In this document: positions 34,654-47,176 of the stretch, one piece after another | How positions within the stretch are numbered: the stretch's first letter is position 1 | How the letters are laid out: each line of letters begins with the position of its first letter | Assembly (NCBI GenBank): GCA_964058845.1 | Contig: CAXKVR010000191.1 | Location: forward strand, 90,597 to 154,596 | Direction of reading: 5' to 3' | Source of the DNA: Carex sylvatica | Taxonomy: Eukaryota > Streptophyta > Magnoliopsida > Poales > Cyperaceae | Length of the DNA: 64,000 nt | Translations under genes and position numbers: made by a program | Notes under the pieces: model-generated | The model's input: only the letters and a program-made list of their open reading frames with translations | Databases searched by the model: none | Told to the model about the DNA's origin: nothing

Positions 34654-37600
34654 TTACTTCCCATACGGGTGATATCTCCCTTGTCCCCTGCCCCCACCAG
34701 TACTACCATAATTACTGCGGCCACCAGTGCTGGCCCCACTAGCACCACTAGTACCATACCCACCTGTGCCATAGCCACCAGTACCGGCACCGGCATAACC
34801 ATATGCACCAGTACCATACATCGCATTGTATCCAGCACCATACCCATACATGGACGCACCATAACCAGCACCATATCCTGCACCATAACCAGCAGCACCA
34901 TATCCTGTACCATAACCAGCAGCACCTCTGCCAGCCGATGCACCATACCCGTACCCAGCAGCAGCTGATCCATATCCATAACCTCCTGACGGGTATGAAC
35001 TACCCCCATAGCCGTATGAACTAGCGCCACCGTTATTGCTTCCACCCCCATAACCACCACCACCACCACCCCCCCCATTGCCCCTGTATGAGGAGCGTCC
35101 ACTACTTCTGCTGTTATATTGTGGATCTGACCTCTTTGGCTCAGCTTTCTTTATTTCAACCTGAAAAAGAGGAAGTTGGTGGTCAGATCTGAACAAAAAA
35201 CATGTGTTTATGTTTCCTTTTGCTCAGCTTTTTTAGCAAGTAGATGATTTCTCGCATGTTTTTGACTGTTTGAAACAATAACTGTTGCATTATTTTCCAG
35301 TGGTTTGGTGGAAAACGATCAATAAATTAGCAGAGTTGGCCCTTATCTTAAACTAATGCAGAACCAAGCAAATAAAATTAGCATGCCAGGCTTGTACTGC
35401 ATGATTTGGTTTGGTACATATGAGCAACTACTAGGGTGCTAACATTTAGCACAAAGGACTTGGTACTAAAAGATCTATTTGAAATCTGAGTAACCCTCCG
35501 TTGATATTTTTTAAACTTAAATCAACAGTTCAAAAAGAGTAATTATACATTAGATTACTAAGGATGAATTCACAAATTCATTACATCATTAACTCTATGG
35601 TCCTCATCTAATGACACCATAAAACTTAGCAAGAGAACCAAATTTTAAAGCTTACACCACAATAAATAGACCAGGTTGTTCATTTTGAAAGATAAGATCA
35701 GGAGTACTAGTCTATCACTACATCTATTAGCATTCTAGCCATACTCAGGTCAATAATAATAAAAACTTGGAGACACTTGGTCATATTTTTGTATTAGAAA
35801 AAAAAAAAAACAGAAATGTCAGCATTTGAGAAACACCAGAGGACACTAACTTACAAGTCACCCAAATCACTATATGCAAGTTGCTTTTCTAGAAAAAGAA
35901 GGGATTGTTCAGGAAACAAGTCCAATAATCGGAGTCAATGTGCTTGAAGTATAGAAGAAACTATGAGTTGAGACTTTAGAACGAGAGTGTGTGTTTGTGT
36001 GTGTGTGAGAGAGAGAGAAAGACCTGCTTGCCACCAATGTCGTGCATATTTCCATCGGACATGACATTATCAACAGCTTCTTCACTATCAAAAGTGACAA
36101 AACCGAAGCCTCTGGAGCGGCCAGTACTATGATCGACCATTATCATCTGCTCGACTATTTCACCATACTTTGAAAAATGCTCCTTCAGATCATCTGCATT
36201 TCAATATCTCACTTACAATAAAACTAAGGAGGTAATGATCTCTTATAATAGACATGGCAGAGGTGACCAGAATCTAGAATTAACAAGAACACTCGTGGAA
36301 CTACATATCAAGACATTAACTGACTTTATTTCATTATATTTTAATTTTCTTTATTAGATTGTTATGTCTACTTGAAATTTCCAGATTCAGGTCAATAACA
36401 ATAGAAGGTATCACTTTCCTTCTTGAAGCTTCAAAAGAGAAGCAGACACGTAACAAGACCATATAAGGTCCTAATCCAAAATAAAAGAAAAACAATTTAT
36501 GATGTACTACAAAATTATATCATTTGATTGCTTACGGTCGAAAGGTAAGGTATAATCTAGCACACGTGCAAGTTGTAACCATTGTTGTATATGATGTCTA
36601 GATCAATGTTTCTGTTCACTCATGGATCTTCCTTGTACCTATTGTTAACTAGGATTGAGCTCCAACCAGGACATTCATATCAACACACAAACAGGGGTTT
36701 TGTGAGTGGACCAAGTAAAATAAAGAAGTGACTCAGTTCAAATCATCACTTCCAATGGTGAATCATCAGAATCATACAACTCCAGGAGGCATCAATTTAT
36801 AAAATAACATGATATCAGTTCCACGACATTGAGAGTAGATTAGCACCTTCAGTCACAGAAGTTGGCAAGCCTCCAAGAAAAATCTTTTTTGTCCTTGGGC
36901 CCCACTTTGTTGTTGATGCTGCACCTTTTTTTGGCACTGTCCTCTTTACATCTACCTGGAAAGTATGACAGACTACATATATTAATATCTCAAAATTTCA
37001 CTTCTCGACAAAAATAAAATTATTTTCAAGTTCAATTCACGGATGAGGTTGTTTGGTTGCTGTCAAAACAATGTTTACACAATAAAACAGGGCAAACACA
37101 TTTATGGTATAGCCCTTTCCCACAGCATGACTTGTAATCTGTCACAGGACCCAGACAAAAAAGTCCCAGCAGAGCTACCTTTTTCTGAATGTATCTGTGC
37201 AATTTGCACCTTCTCAATGTGGTAGGATGCAAATTAGATAGTTCAGTATTCCTTGGTACAATATATTATTTAAACACATACCGACCACCAGTGCAGACCA
37301 GAACAGGTCTGACTCTTACCAACAAAGATTCTACAATATTACAGTGCCAATTGACTAAGCTCATACTGTTAAAGTTCTATCTTTGGTCACAGTTACGAAG
37401 GTAAGGATGAATCAAGTACATTAGTACCATACTGATACTGAATTCTCTGAGAACTTACACTTCGACCATCTATGACATGCTCATCCTCGAAGACTTGGTC
37501 AATAACAGACGGGTCAGCAAAGGTAACAAATCCAAACCCACGAGGCTTGCGAGTGACCTTGTCTACCATAATAACTGAGTCCGTTATCTCACCATATTTC

Positions 37601-38692
37601 TCAAAATACTGCCTGAAACTCTCTGGAACAGAAAAAAGAAGACGAAGGATAATATGAATGAATAAATAAACATGAATAAAGAAAGTGAGAATAAACTGTT
37701 ATTTGCTCATTTTTCCAAAATAATAATAATAATAATAGTTAAAGATGCTGCTTAGTGGTGGTGGTGGTGCTTCTTTTTTTTTTTCATTTTTTGCGGTGGA
37801 GGGTGAGAGAGGGGGAGGAACGGAGTGTGTTGTGGCACACTGCACAGTATTGCACATTACATGTGGTTAACTCTCTGTATCCAGTTAATAGAGAGGTACC
37901 ATTTGTAAAAGTGTGATTACTCAAAGATAGAACCAAGCTTCAAATGAAAGCATGCATGTGTAAGCAATCCAACGTACTGAACAAGATTGGATAACAGTAA
38001 TCACGAACAGAGACCATTCTTTGCTTGAGAAAAAAAAATATAAGCATACTAGAAGAGTAGAAAAGAATACTATGTACTAAAAAAAATTGGCTAAAAGTCC
38101 ACCTACGCAATAAGCCACGTGTGATATCCTATATTCTATAATCAAGATGGTAAAACAAATCCATCCAACAAGATCATAAATTTTGGCAAAGACTTGTTTT
38201 CTACCAATTCAACTTGGAACATGAAGGGAAGCAATAAATTACAGATGAAAAGAGGAATACCTTCTGTTGTCTCCCATGCAATGCCTCCAACAAAGATTTT
38301 TCTGCCAGAAAATGAAAATAAAAATACAAGAACATTACTTCATTGCAAGTTGTAACAGCAGACCAATATACGTAACTTTCCTTCTATTCATATCTACCCC
38401 AAAGGAAGTCTTGTTAAACTAAGCTAACACTAGAAAATACCCTACTTTTTGACAATACTAACCCTATCGAACCGAAATCACTAGAAGCCTCCTTGGTCTC
38501 TGCATTTGAGCTATCTATCTTATCAGCTGCCATGGTCGTACCTTGTCCTCCTACCTTACCTAATCCAGCGCCTTCTCCTCTCGTCTGTTCTTCTTCTTCC
38601 TCCTCTTCTTCTTCTACCTCTTCCTCGACTTCTTCTTCAACCTCCTCTTCGACCTCCTCGTATCCGTTGACGCCGTTTTGGGCCTCCTCCAT
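34654..38692 (-). CDS. hnRNP A/B (Musashi-like) RNA-binding protein, two RRMs plus Gly/Tyr-rich tail (406 aa)
   Basis: Exons (minus): 38692-38463, 38301-38261, 37622-37459, 36955-36847, 36193-36024 and 35160-34654. All junctions are GT-AG and sum to 407 codons with the stop. Residues 12-35 are almost all Glu/Val. RRM1 (about 78-150) has RNP2 KIFVGGI and RNP1 KPRGFGFVTF; RRM2 (about 169-243) has RNP2 KIFLGGL and RNP1 RSRGFGFVTF. The tail (249-406) is rich in GYG, GAGYGA and GGG. The C-terminus RYHPYGK fits a PY-type nuclear localisation signal (R-x2-PY), an inference. Plant 'heterogeneous nuclear ribonucleoprotein 1' proteins have this layout and act in mRNA processing, transport and stress responses. 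The start is the first ATG before the acidic stretch. A Mutator-like element sits 304 bp upstream. Confidence 0.95.
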
Positions 38693-38996
38693 TGGACTCC
38701 TGGAGATGAAACCCTTGCAACGACCAAAAGCGACCAGAAACCTTGCTAGAGTATAGCTCGAGAGGTAGATCGTCGATTCTGGTGAAACCCTAGTTTTAGG
38801 GGATTGGGGCAGTACGATGAGAGAGAAAGAGGGGCGGCTTTGCGGGTTGGGAGAATCTGGACGGCAGTTGAGAAATGGGCTGGTTGGGTGGAACCAAATT
38901 AGGCCCCGAGGTATCGAAACGAGCGGTGTGGTGTCCCGTCGTTTCTGTTTAGTTAACCGTGATCCAAAAACTGTAGCTCATGTTTATCATATAACG
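38693..38996. promoter_or_regulatory. Proximal 5' region of the RNA-binding protein gene (-)
   Basis: About 300 bp remain between the start codon and the Mutator-like insertion. It is less AT-rich than the surroundings and includes the likely 5' UTR (reads AACCCTAG-type and CTCTCTC words on the coding strand). Everything formerly upstream now lies beyond 42176. Confidence 0.5.
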
Positions 38997-39916
38997 GATT
39001 TTGGGGAATTTTTTTTATAAACCATAAATAATTAAATGAAATTTACGATATCAATATGATTTTTTATTTTTTAAAACTATAAATACCGGACGGACCGTTC
39101 GGTCTCACAGCTATCTTTTCCCCAGACTGAACGGTCCGTTCGGTCTCAACTCTTTTTTTTTTCATTTTTTCCAATTCTTTTTCAATTTTTCACGATGACT
39201 GCACAATTTCTGCCACAAAAGATCTGTCATTTTCTTCATACCGGACGCACTGTTCAGTCTCTATTTTTTTTTCTCCAGACCGGACGGTTGGTTCGGTCTC
39301 TATCTTTTTTTCTTTTTCTCTGTACTTTTTCTCTCTATATTTTTTCTTCTAATATTACTGTTTCCATTATTTTTGCAATTGATTTTTGTTTGTTCCGTGT
39401 GGCTTTTTGGAAATAATTTTAAAATAAAGATAAAGTAAACTTTTTAATTTTTCTAAAGAAATAATTATTACTATTTTGACAGAGCCGATTTTTATCTGTT
39501 CCGTGTGGCTTTTTTAAAATAATTTCAAAGTAAAAATAAAGTAAACTTTTTAATTTTTTTATAGAAATAATTATTACTAGTTTGACTGAACAAGTGTCAT
39601 TATTGGCTCGAGAATTTTAATTGGAGACCGAATTAGGGATTCGGTCTCCATGTAATTTTTTTTTTAATATAAATATCCATCTTCTTCTTTCCTCCAACAG
39701 ACAATTGATTTCTTCTTCTCCACCATTTTGACCATTTTAAGTTAAAAACCAAGCTCTATCAAAATATTGTGTTTTTACAGATCGGCATCTGCATTGTGTT
39801 GGTAGCTTTCATCTAAAGATTGTAGTAAGTTTATTTTTTCAATTACGATCATATTTTAGGTTGTAAAATTGAAAATGATATCGACGATTGATTGTGAATT
39901 TTTTTTTGTTCAGATA

Positions 39917-41165
39917 ATGTCTCAAGTGATAATAAATATTTATTATGGACGCGAAATTTCAGATGCACCAACCTGCACATTTTCTGTTACTGATTTAACG
40001 AGTCTTGATGAGCTATGAAAACATATATATATGTTAGCATTCATTTGCTCCCTAGCCAGTTTGTTCTGACAATCAAGCCTCATTTGAACACGGCACCACT
40101 TGGCTCAGCAGAAAAATATCAGTTATTTAGCTTAGACGAGGAAACAATATGGCACATGATGCTTGAATATGTCACTCCGGTACTAAATTTTAAATTTCTT
40201 GATTTAGTGGTTCAGTCAGTACTAGTTGTTAGTTAGAGCAATTATGGCCCATATCTGGGTAGTGTATTGGAAGTAGCAGAGACACAACGGTGTCTGATTC
40301 ACCCATATATTGTGATAACCCACCTAAAATACCGATAGTGGATGATTTGGTAACTCGTTTTGACGAGCTGAATAATAACACTAGCTCAGACACAAACTCT
40401 GACCTTGGTGGCTCAGCTGTCGAGGAAGATGATATGACTGAAATGGAGGATCAAATTAGAATACAAGATGTAATGAAGGAGTGGATAAATTCTATTCTCT
40501 TTATTAATTGAGGATTACAGCATCCATTTCCGACATTTAATGACGATGTGTCGATGCCATACAAGGATGAAATATTTTTTGGTTATCCACCTAGAATTGA
40601 CGGTCAATTTTCAGTGGGACAGATGTTTGAATCCAAAGCCGATCTTAAATCCCAGTTGGGTGCATTTGCCCTAGATAATAACTTAGAATTAAAACAAAAA
40701 TATACCAATCGTACTGGCTATGTAGTTGTATGTAGAGCAGAGGGGTGTCCATGGAGATTATACGCAAAAACCATTGAGACGGGAAATTGGACAATTGCAA
40801 CAAACTCAGACGAGCACAATTGTTACAGTACTGCTTGTAAAGTAGACAGCCGTCAGCTGACTGCCAGGATGATGGCAGATATTATCAAACCTGGTCTAAA
40901 GGAGGACCTGGAGATGTCAATTAAAGCATGTCGGTTTGTAGTTAGAAATCAATACAAAATGGTTCAGTCTTCATACAACAAGATTTGGAGAGGGAGGAAA
41001 TTGGTTATTGCTGATTTATTTGGTTCTTGGGAAAAAGCCTACGAACTGCTACCTTCTCTGCTCGGTGCAATCCAGATGTCTACCCCAGACACAAAATACG
41101 TAATTGAGCACGAACTATCTACAAAAATGGGTATCCGTATTTTCACCCGTGTGGCATGGGCTTTA
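39917..41165 (+). pseudogene. mudrA-like transposase, N-terminal part only, broken
   Basis: It starts MSQVIINIYYGREISDAPTC after an acceptor-like TTGTTCAG, then hits a stop/frameshift near 40015. Further frame breaks lie near 40235 and 40510. The frame at 40548-41165 encodes the MuDR DNA-binding region: FESKADLKSQLGAFAL, VVVCRAEGCPWRLYAKTIET, WTIATNSDEHNC, with the C...C...H...C zinc-like pattern. The DDE catalytic domain and SWIM finger are absent: at 41168 the sequence changes to tandem repeats. Not functional. Confidence 0.87.
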
Positions 41166-41167
41166 GA

Positions 41168-41650
41168 AATAAATAATCCAAAAAATACTACATGTATCAT
41201 CTACACTAAAAGAAACTACATGCACATAAACCATGCAAATAAAAAAATCATTCAACAATTACTACATGCATCTACACTAAAAAAAAAACTACATGCAAAT
41301 AAACCTTGCATCTATATAATTATGAAATAAATAATCCAAAAAATACTTCATGCATCATCTACACTAAAAAAAATTACATGCACATAATCCATGCATCTAC
41401 ATAAACCATGCAAATAAAAAAATCATTCAACAATTACTACATGCATCTACACTAAAAAAAAACCTACATGCAAATAAATTACTACATAAACTATTTTTTT
41501 ATTCTACAATTCCAACATAAACTATTTATACTACTAAAAAAAATACACATAAACTATTTATATTACAAAAAAAAATTACACATAAACTGTTTATTTATAC
41601 TACAATTACAACATAAACCATTTATTCTAATCATTTATTCATAATTACGA
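41168..41650 (-). repeat. Tandem repeat inside the MULE (inverse of the 11-12.8 kb array)
   Basis: The reverse complement carries the same subunits (GCATGTAGTTTTTTTTAGTG, TAATTGTTGAATGATTTTTT, TATTTTTTGGATTATTTATT), about six in number, and continues at 41640-41790 into the same leader as at 10860-10985. It is read on the minus strand, the direction of the lost PMD gene. Confidence 0.87.
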
Positions 41651-42175
41651 ATTATTTAATAAAAATAAAAGAATTAAATACATACCTAACGAAATTTGTA
41701 GATCTGAAACTTTTATTGTTCTTCTTTCAAAAATAAACAAACTTATGTAATTAGAATAAAAATCACACTAATTATGAGAGTTAAAAAAAATTAGATAAAA
41801 GAATAAAGAAGAAATGGAAAAGGAGGCACGCAGAGAGAAGGAAGAAAGAAGAAGGAAGAATGAAGAAGAAAGAATGAGAGAGCCACAGGCTGAATAGAAA
41901 AAGAAAAAAAGATAGAGACCGAACGGTCTGTCCGGTCTGGAGAAAATGGCGGATCTTCTGTGGTAGAAATTGTGCAGCCATCGTGAAAAATTGAAAAAGA
42001 ATTAGAAAAAAAATAAAAAGTTGAGACCGAACGGACCGTTCGGTCTGGGAAAAAGGCAGCTGTGAGACCGAACGGTCCGTCCGGTACTTATGGTTTTAAA
42101 AAAAAAAAGTAATCATGTTGATATCGTAAATTTTATTTAATTATTTATGGTTTATAAAAAAAATTCGATTTTGGG

Positions 42176-42901
42176 CTGAATCCGCGTTCCCTGCGTTACT
42201 GTACCGTTTGTGTTATTCTATTAACCGTACGATTAGAATACGGATCAATCCGGTCCGTGCCAATAATGCACGGAGCCCTTTCATATTTGTGAGCATTTAA
42301 CTCGGACGGTTCAGATCTTACTCAGAGCTTGAGTTAATGCATGGAATTCGAATTCTTTGTGCTAGTGCCCAGATCAATTAATTTTACGATCGAGAAAAGG
42401 TCTTTCGGCCATTTGATACTTCTATCATTTTCCGGAATAAATTGAAACACAAAAATAATTTGATAAATATTATGTTCCATTTTTATTTTAAAACAACGAA
42501 TGATAATAATTTCATAGTAAATTTTAAGAATCATTACGTTCCTATTAAATATTTGCGGTGATTATTAATATTAATATATAATAAATTATAATAAATAGAT
42601 GCAAATCATATAAAAAATAGGGTTATTTTTTCGGACTTCACTCTAGAAATTATTTATTGAAGTGTATTTGAAAATTTTTGGGTACAGATAACTTTTTTTA
42701 AAAACATCGACGACATACAATGGTAGGAAATAAAGTTAGGTGTACAACAATTTAACTTAAAAATTCCAAAAAAATTAAGAGTTATATTATACCTTAAACA
42801 TATCAAACACATATTTTTTATCACGAGAAAGAAGTGCGATGCAGAAGTTCATCTGATCAAGAAATAAGGAGACAGAAACTGAATCAAGTGGATGAAAGCA
42901 T
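42176..42901. other. Intergenic; displaced upstream DNA of the RNA-binding protein gene
   Basis: It directly continues the sequence left of the MULE. At 42235-42345 it carries the repeat that also occurs near 6265. No gene is seen. Confidence 0.5.
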
Positions 42902-42911
42902 AGTTAATGTG

Positions 42912-43336
42912 CCGATTTTTTTATTAATAGAAAAAACCAAAAAAAACAAAATTTGAGAATAACAAAATAATTCGTTAGATTTTGAGATATAAGAAAACCG
43001 TGATGGTTTATAACGTTCAGATTGGCGGACTCAATTAAATTTTTAATTAATAAGAAAAACATAGGATGTTGATGTTTGGACTATTGCAAAAAAAAAAATT
43101 CTCGAGTTCTAACTATTAAATGACATAATTTCTAAGTTTGAGTCTAGACGTTATAGACATTAACGTCTGGCTGTTTTTTTTTACTGTTTTGTTAATTAGT
43201 GATTTAATTAATTGCACTAATCTAAATGTTATGGTTTATAATGTCCAGTTGGACAATCTTATATCTCAAAATATAAAGAATTCATTAACTATTATCGATT
43301 TTTTTTAAAATATTTTTTCTATTAATAAAATTTCGG
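42912..43336. mobile_element. MITE family H (10-bp TSD)
   Basis: CCGATTTTTTTATTAATAGA at the left and its inverse at the right (TCTATTAATAAAATTTCGG) form TIRs that continue to ATTTTGAGATATAAGA on both sides (about 85 bp). The TSD AGTTAATGTG is perfect over 10 bp (42902-42911, 43337-43346). The centre also has inverted GGTTTATAACGTTCAG and GGTTTATAATGTCCAG words. Non-coding, Mutator-type by TSD. Confidence 0.87.
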
Positions 43337-43346
43337 AGTTAATGTG

Positions 43347-44142
43347 ACTTAGCTAAAAAGCTCGATGAGCGAGGTTGTGGTACTTTGTAGTGTGCATATC
43401 GATCTGTATTATGAATTTATATTTATATTTTTAAAATTGAAATAATCAATCATTCAACATGATTTTCATGTGAAGATGCATATGGAGACCGAATTTTATA
43501 TTTTTTTATATTTTTTTAGATAGATAGAAAATCACATGATTCAAAGTCCATGGACCATCTAAAGTAATGATTTTCTATAAATATTACTATAGTACTATTT
43601 TTTTTTCATAAATAATCTTCTTTATTATTTGTTAAAAATATATTTAGAAATAACAGTAGCGAGGTAGAAACATAACGAATGATGATAACGATGACGATTA
43701 TAAGAATCGGATATATATAAAGCAATCATATGTTACGTATCATTAATAATAGTAATAGAGTTTATAGTTTAGGATTTAAATGGTACATAATTTTCTAAAA
43801 AAAATACGGTTTTTTACTCAACTATTTTTTAAAAAAAAAGGTATAAATATGGGTCCTCAAAAACATTTTCGCACCGAGATCATCCTGAGCGATTCAGTTT
43901 GATTCCTTAAACTTTAATGTGAATGTAAAGTAAAAAGGAGCTCTTACTTCAAAAGGCAAGTCTTTTTTCTTTTTTTACAAACTAAGGCAGCATATATAGT
44001 CTCACTCTTGATAATAATAATAACAATCAAAAATGAAAATATTAATAAGAAATATTAACTGCACAAAAGTATAGTATCATCCGTATTGGCTAAAATGGAG
44101 TTAGTTAAGAAGAAATAAAAGTATATCAGAGAAAATTAAAAA
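43347..44142. other. Intergenic with a decayed family-B MITE (about 43435-43600)
   Basis: Words such as TCAACATGATTTTCATGTGA, GGAGACCGAATTTTATATTT and TTTTTTAGATAGATAGAAAA match the inner part of family B, but the termini have decayed. At 43860-43910 a CATCCTGAGCGATTCAG stretch is probably another relic. No gene is seen. Confidence 0.5.
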
Positions 44143-44545
44143 GAGGAGGGTTCAAATGCCTCCATTTTTGTGTCTTCACTATCTCTCTATTTTTTTAAAC
44201 TTTAATAATTTAAAATTTAAAACTTGAAAGTCAAAATAAAATCGTTGGATATGATCTACATCATTTTATCTATGCATGTGTAAAAAATTATGACATTTCA
44301 ATTTTATTTGGATTGTTATCAAGAGCTTGTAAAAAACGTACTAATGTGAACAATTTCTAGACGTTGATTTTTGAACTTATTGATTCACATAAAAATAAAA
44401 TTGAAATGTGATAAATTTTTATGAGCACATAAAGAAAATAATATAGATCACATCTAATGATTTTATTTTAACTTTTAAGTTTTAAATTTTGAATTATTAA
44501 AGCTTTAGAAAATAAAGACATGATGGAGGCATTTAAACCCTCCTC
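44143..44545. mobile_element. MITE family A, copy 2
   Basis: It starts GAGGAGGGTTCAAATGCCTC and ends GAGGCATTTAAACCCTCCTC. Inverted internal arms hold GTTGGATATGATCTACATCA and its inverse. The flanks share only TTAAAAA (7 bp), so the TSD is not clean. Confidence 0.87.
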
Positions 44546-45070
44546 TTAAAAAATCAGCCCCGAATAAAAGCATGTGTTCATCCTAAGCATGTTTGATTAT
44601 ATGCAATGTAATTTTTTTAATTTTTTTTTTTGTAAAATTGTAATTGGTTGTGTTACTCAATTGGTACTATAGTAAAATGATTCCGGAAGGTAATAACTAA
44701 TGAGAACTCTAGTACACATTAGCAACTCACAAGCAATGTCACCTTTTTGTCAATTAACATTCTACATTTTACTATAATATATACTAGATTTCTAGTACAA
44801 CAATAGCTGCATATTTTACTATATGGTTACCACCTTATTAAACATATACTTGAACAAAAATTAAGACTGCTTTGATCGGAATATCACTTTTTACTTTCAT
44901 TTTTTAATTCACCCATTTTTTCTTTGCAAAAATCCACTATCTTCTATCTTTATTAAAAACACTTATAGATGTATAAACCATAAACAGTCATAAAACGTAA
45001 AAAAGAAAATTTCACTTCTCATACGAAAATACCAACGCAAAATAGATGTGTATATCCAAATAGTAGCCGG
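44546..45070. other. Intergenic, AT-rich, no gene seen
   Basis: No open frame, repeat or RNA gene was recognised. Confidence 0.5.
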
Positions 45071-45075
45071 ATTAA

Positions 45076-47103
45076 TGTTGAGTATTTTTGATATAGGATT
45101 TTATACTTATTTTTATACTCTTTAGATTTTTAAATTTATAAATCTAAATACTCAAATAATGGTCGAATGCAAGCGCACAATCTATCATTGTAGTACTTTG
45201 AATATCGATCCACAGGGAAATCGAGAAATACTAGTCTTTAACTTTATTGTTTCGTTTCAGACTTGTGCAAGAAAGTAAATGTTGATTGGGGGGGTTTTGT
45301 TCTAACAAATCCTAATTTTGGATTCAATACTCGAAGAAGATAAGGTTTAAAACAATAAAAGTAAAATAGAATCTTAGTTGCTTTCAAGAATTGAGAAGAT
45401 CTAGGAGTATTTGGTCTACAATTCCTTGCTAATTCAATCTATTCGGTTTGTTTATATTCATGTTTGATTTTAATGAGGTTTCTAACCTAATTCGTTCTTG
45501 GAATATTGATGTTATATCTTGGGTGAACGGATTAATTTGCCTCAAATTCTAGGATTTATACAAACTCTAGCGGTATATTTAATACACATAATTCAAGACA
45601 AACATCAATATTACAATAAACTTAAAATTGGTTTATGATTTGTGTTAGCCTTTGGAACAAATATTGATACAGATAATTTGGGTGAACAGATTAATGTTCC
45701 GCCATTGTTAGGGCTGTCACTCAACTAATCGAGATTTTTAATACACATAATTCAAAGTATTTCACAATATTTGTTCTAAGGTGTCCAAATTAAGGATTTG
45801 ACTTCAGAAATACCTACTTCACCAAATTCTAACTCTAATTTCTGGATATCCGATTTATATCATAGTGTTAATAAGATATCCTATACCTTTATGATTTGAT
45901 TGATACTCTCCTTAACTCGACCTATGCTAGAGTTTAATGATTAAAGCGAAAAAACAGGACATAGCAAGATTTCTAACTATTTTAATTCATTAAATCTAAC
46001 ATGATACTTATAATTGCAAGTATAACGAAATCATAAAGAATAATTCACAGAAATCACCATTAAATCAAACAATCATAATAAAAATAATATAACCGAATAA
46101 ATATAATTAGACAAGTTCATGCATTGACCCAAACTCCTAGAGAGAAAACTAGCCTCTCATGGAGATGCAAGTATTCAACAAAGAATTCATTACCAAGATT
46201 GGCATAAAATAAGAGAAATTAAATAGAGAAATAGATTACACCCTTCTCTAAATGAATAATCCTTATTTTTGTTTTCTTCTTGAAATCTTCTTCTTCCTCC
46301 TCCTTGAATTGCTTCCTTGAATTCAGAATTTTACGCTTGGTATTGGTGGAGAAGAAATTTTGAGAAATGAGATTGATCCTTGCGAAGAGATGCCTTGAAT
46401 GGGAAAAAAACCCCTCTTTTATAGCAAAGGACTATGCCCAATCAAGAAACATAGTTGTGGGGTGAGTGGGGTTAGTAAGTGCTATTTTTTAATTATTTCC
46501 CAGACTATCTTATCCAAGTTTAGCTGTAAAAAAAACGTCCCTGGTGTGCTAAAAATAGAAAACGTGTTGAAAAACACATTTTTTTGCTATCTATGGGTCC
46601 AGTGCGTCCGCACTGACTCCAACTTTCCTTTTTTAGATTCTTAGATTGTAGATCTTTTCACTAGCTTTTTGAAAAGTGGTTATATGTCCAAAACGGAGTT
46701 ACGAGTCAAAAGTTGTGGCCGTTTTAAGTCCAGACTCTATTTTTGGCTGACTGCTACAGTGCGTCCGCACTGGGCTCGGTTTTTCCTGTGTGACCAGAGT
46801 CCGTCTGCATCGAAATCCGTGCATATACACGGATTTTGATGTATAGCTTATTATATTATATATTTTTTAAATTGGCACGCGTCCAGAAATCCATCTAAGT
46901 ACTTAGTATGGCCATATCGTAATCCGTGCATCCGCACAGGGTATTTTTCTTCATTTTTCTTTATTTTCTGCAAATTAAAATCAAACAAACGCAGTAACTT
47001 GATTCTAGGTGTATTATATTCTTTTTATATTCAAAATACAAGATATTTGGTATTATTTCATGATAAAAACTAGATCGAATATGCATATAATTTATGCTTA
47101 TCA
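45076..47103. mobile_element. Solo LTR (2.03 kb), family L, copy 1
   Basis: It begins TGTTGAGTAT and ends GCTTATCA (TG...CA), flanked by the 5-bp TSD ATTAA (45071-45075, 47104-47108). It is collinear with 53864-55921 through shared words such as TATCGATCCACAG, GAGAAGATCTAGG, GGTCTACAAT, TGTCCAAAACGGAGTTACGA and ACAGTGCGTCCGCACTGGGC. No internal region, gag or pol lies inside, so this is an LTR left by recombination. The reading frames in it are not genes. Confidence 0.88.
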
Positions 47104-47176
47104 ATTAAGAACCAACGTTTGATCTAGTCGAGAGAGGACTTGTTCTCTCATAAAAGTGATGCAGGTTTGACGTGAG

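Larger units (their letters stand above)
39006..42166. mobile_element. Mutator-like element (MULE), 3.16 kb, long TIRs, perfect 9-bp TSD
   Basis: TIRs begin GAATTTTTTTTATAAACCAT and are inverse copies for more than 300 bp (39006-39340 and about 41830-42166). Both include the palindrome-like words CCGGACGGACCGTTCGGTCT and AACGGTCCGTTCGGTCTCAA. The TSD GATTTTGGG is perfect (38997-39005, 42167-42175). Inside are a decayed mudrA-like gene (+) and, on the right, an inverted stretch of the tandem repeat and leader that precede the PMD gene at 10.86-12.77 kb. The intact ancestor probably had mudrA and PMD genes facing each other; here the transposase catalytic part and the PMD exons have been deleted. 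Confidence 0.95.

Noticed and set aside
34626..35102. Val/Met-rich open frame on the minus strand and Thr/Ser-rich frame on the plus strand
   Set aside because: They are other-frame readings of the Gly/Tyr-rich exon; repetitive codons keep several frames open.
40015..40511. Two separate small genes before the mudrA frame
   Set aside because: They are fragments of the same broken mudrA-like gene in shifted frames.
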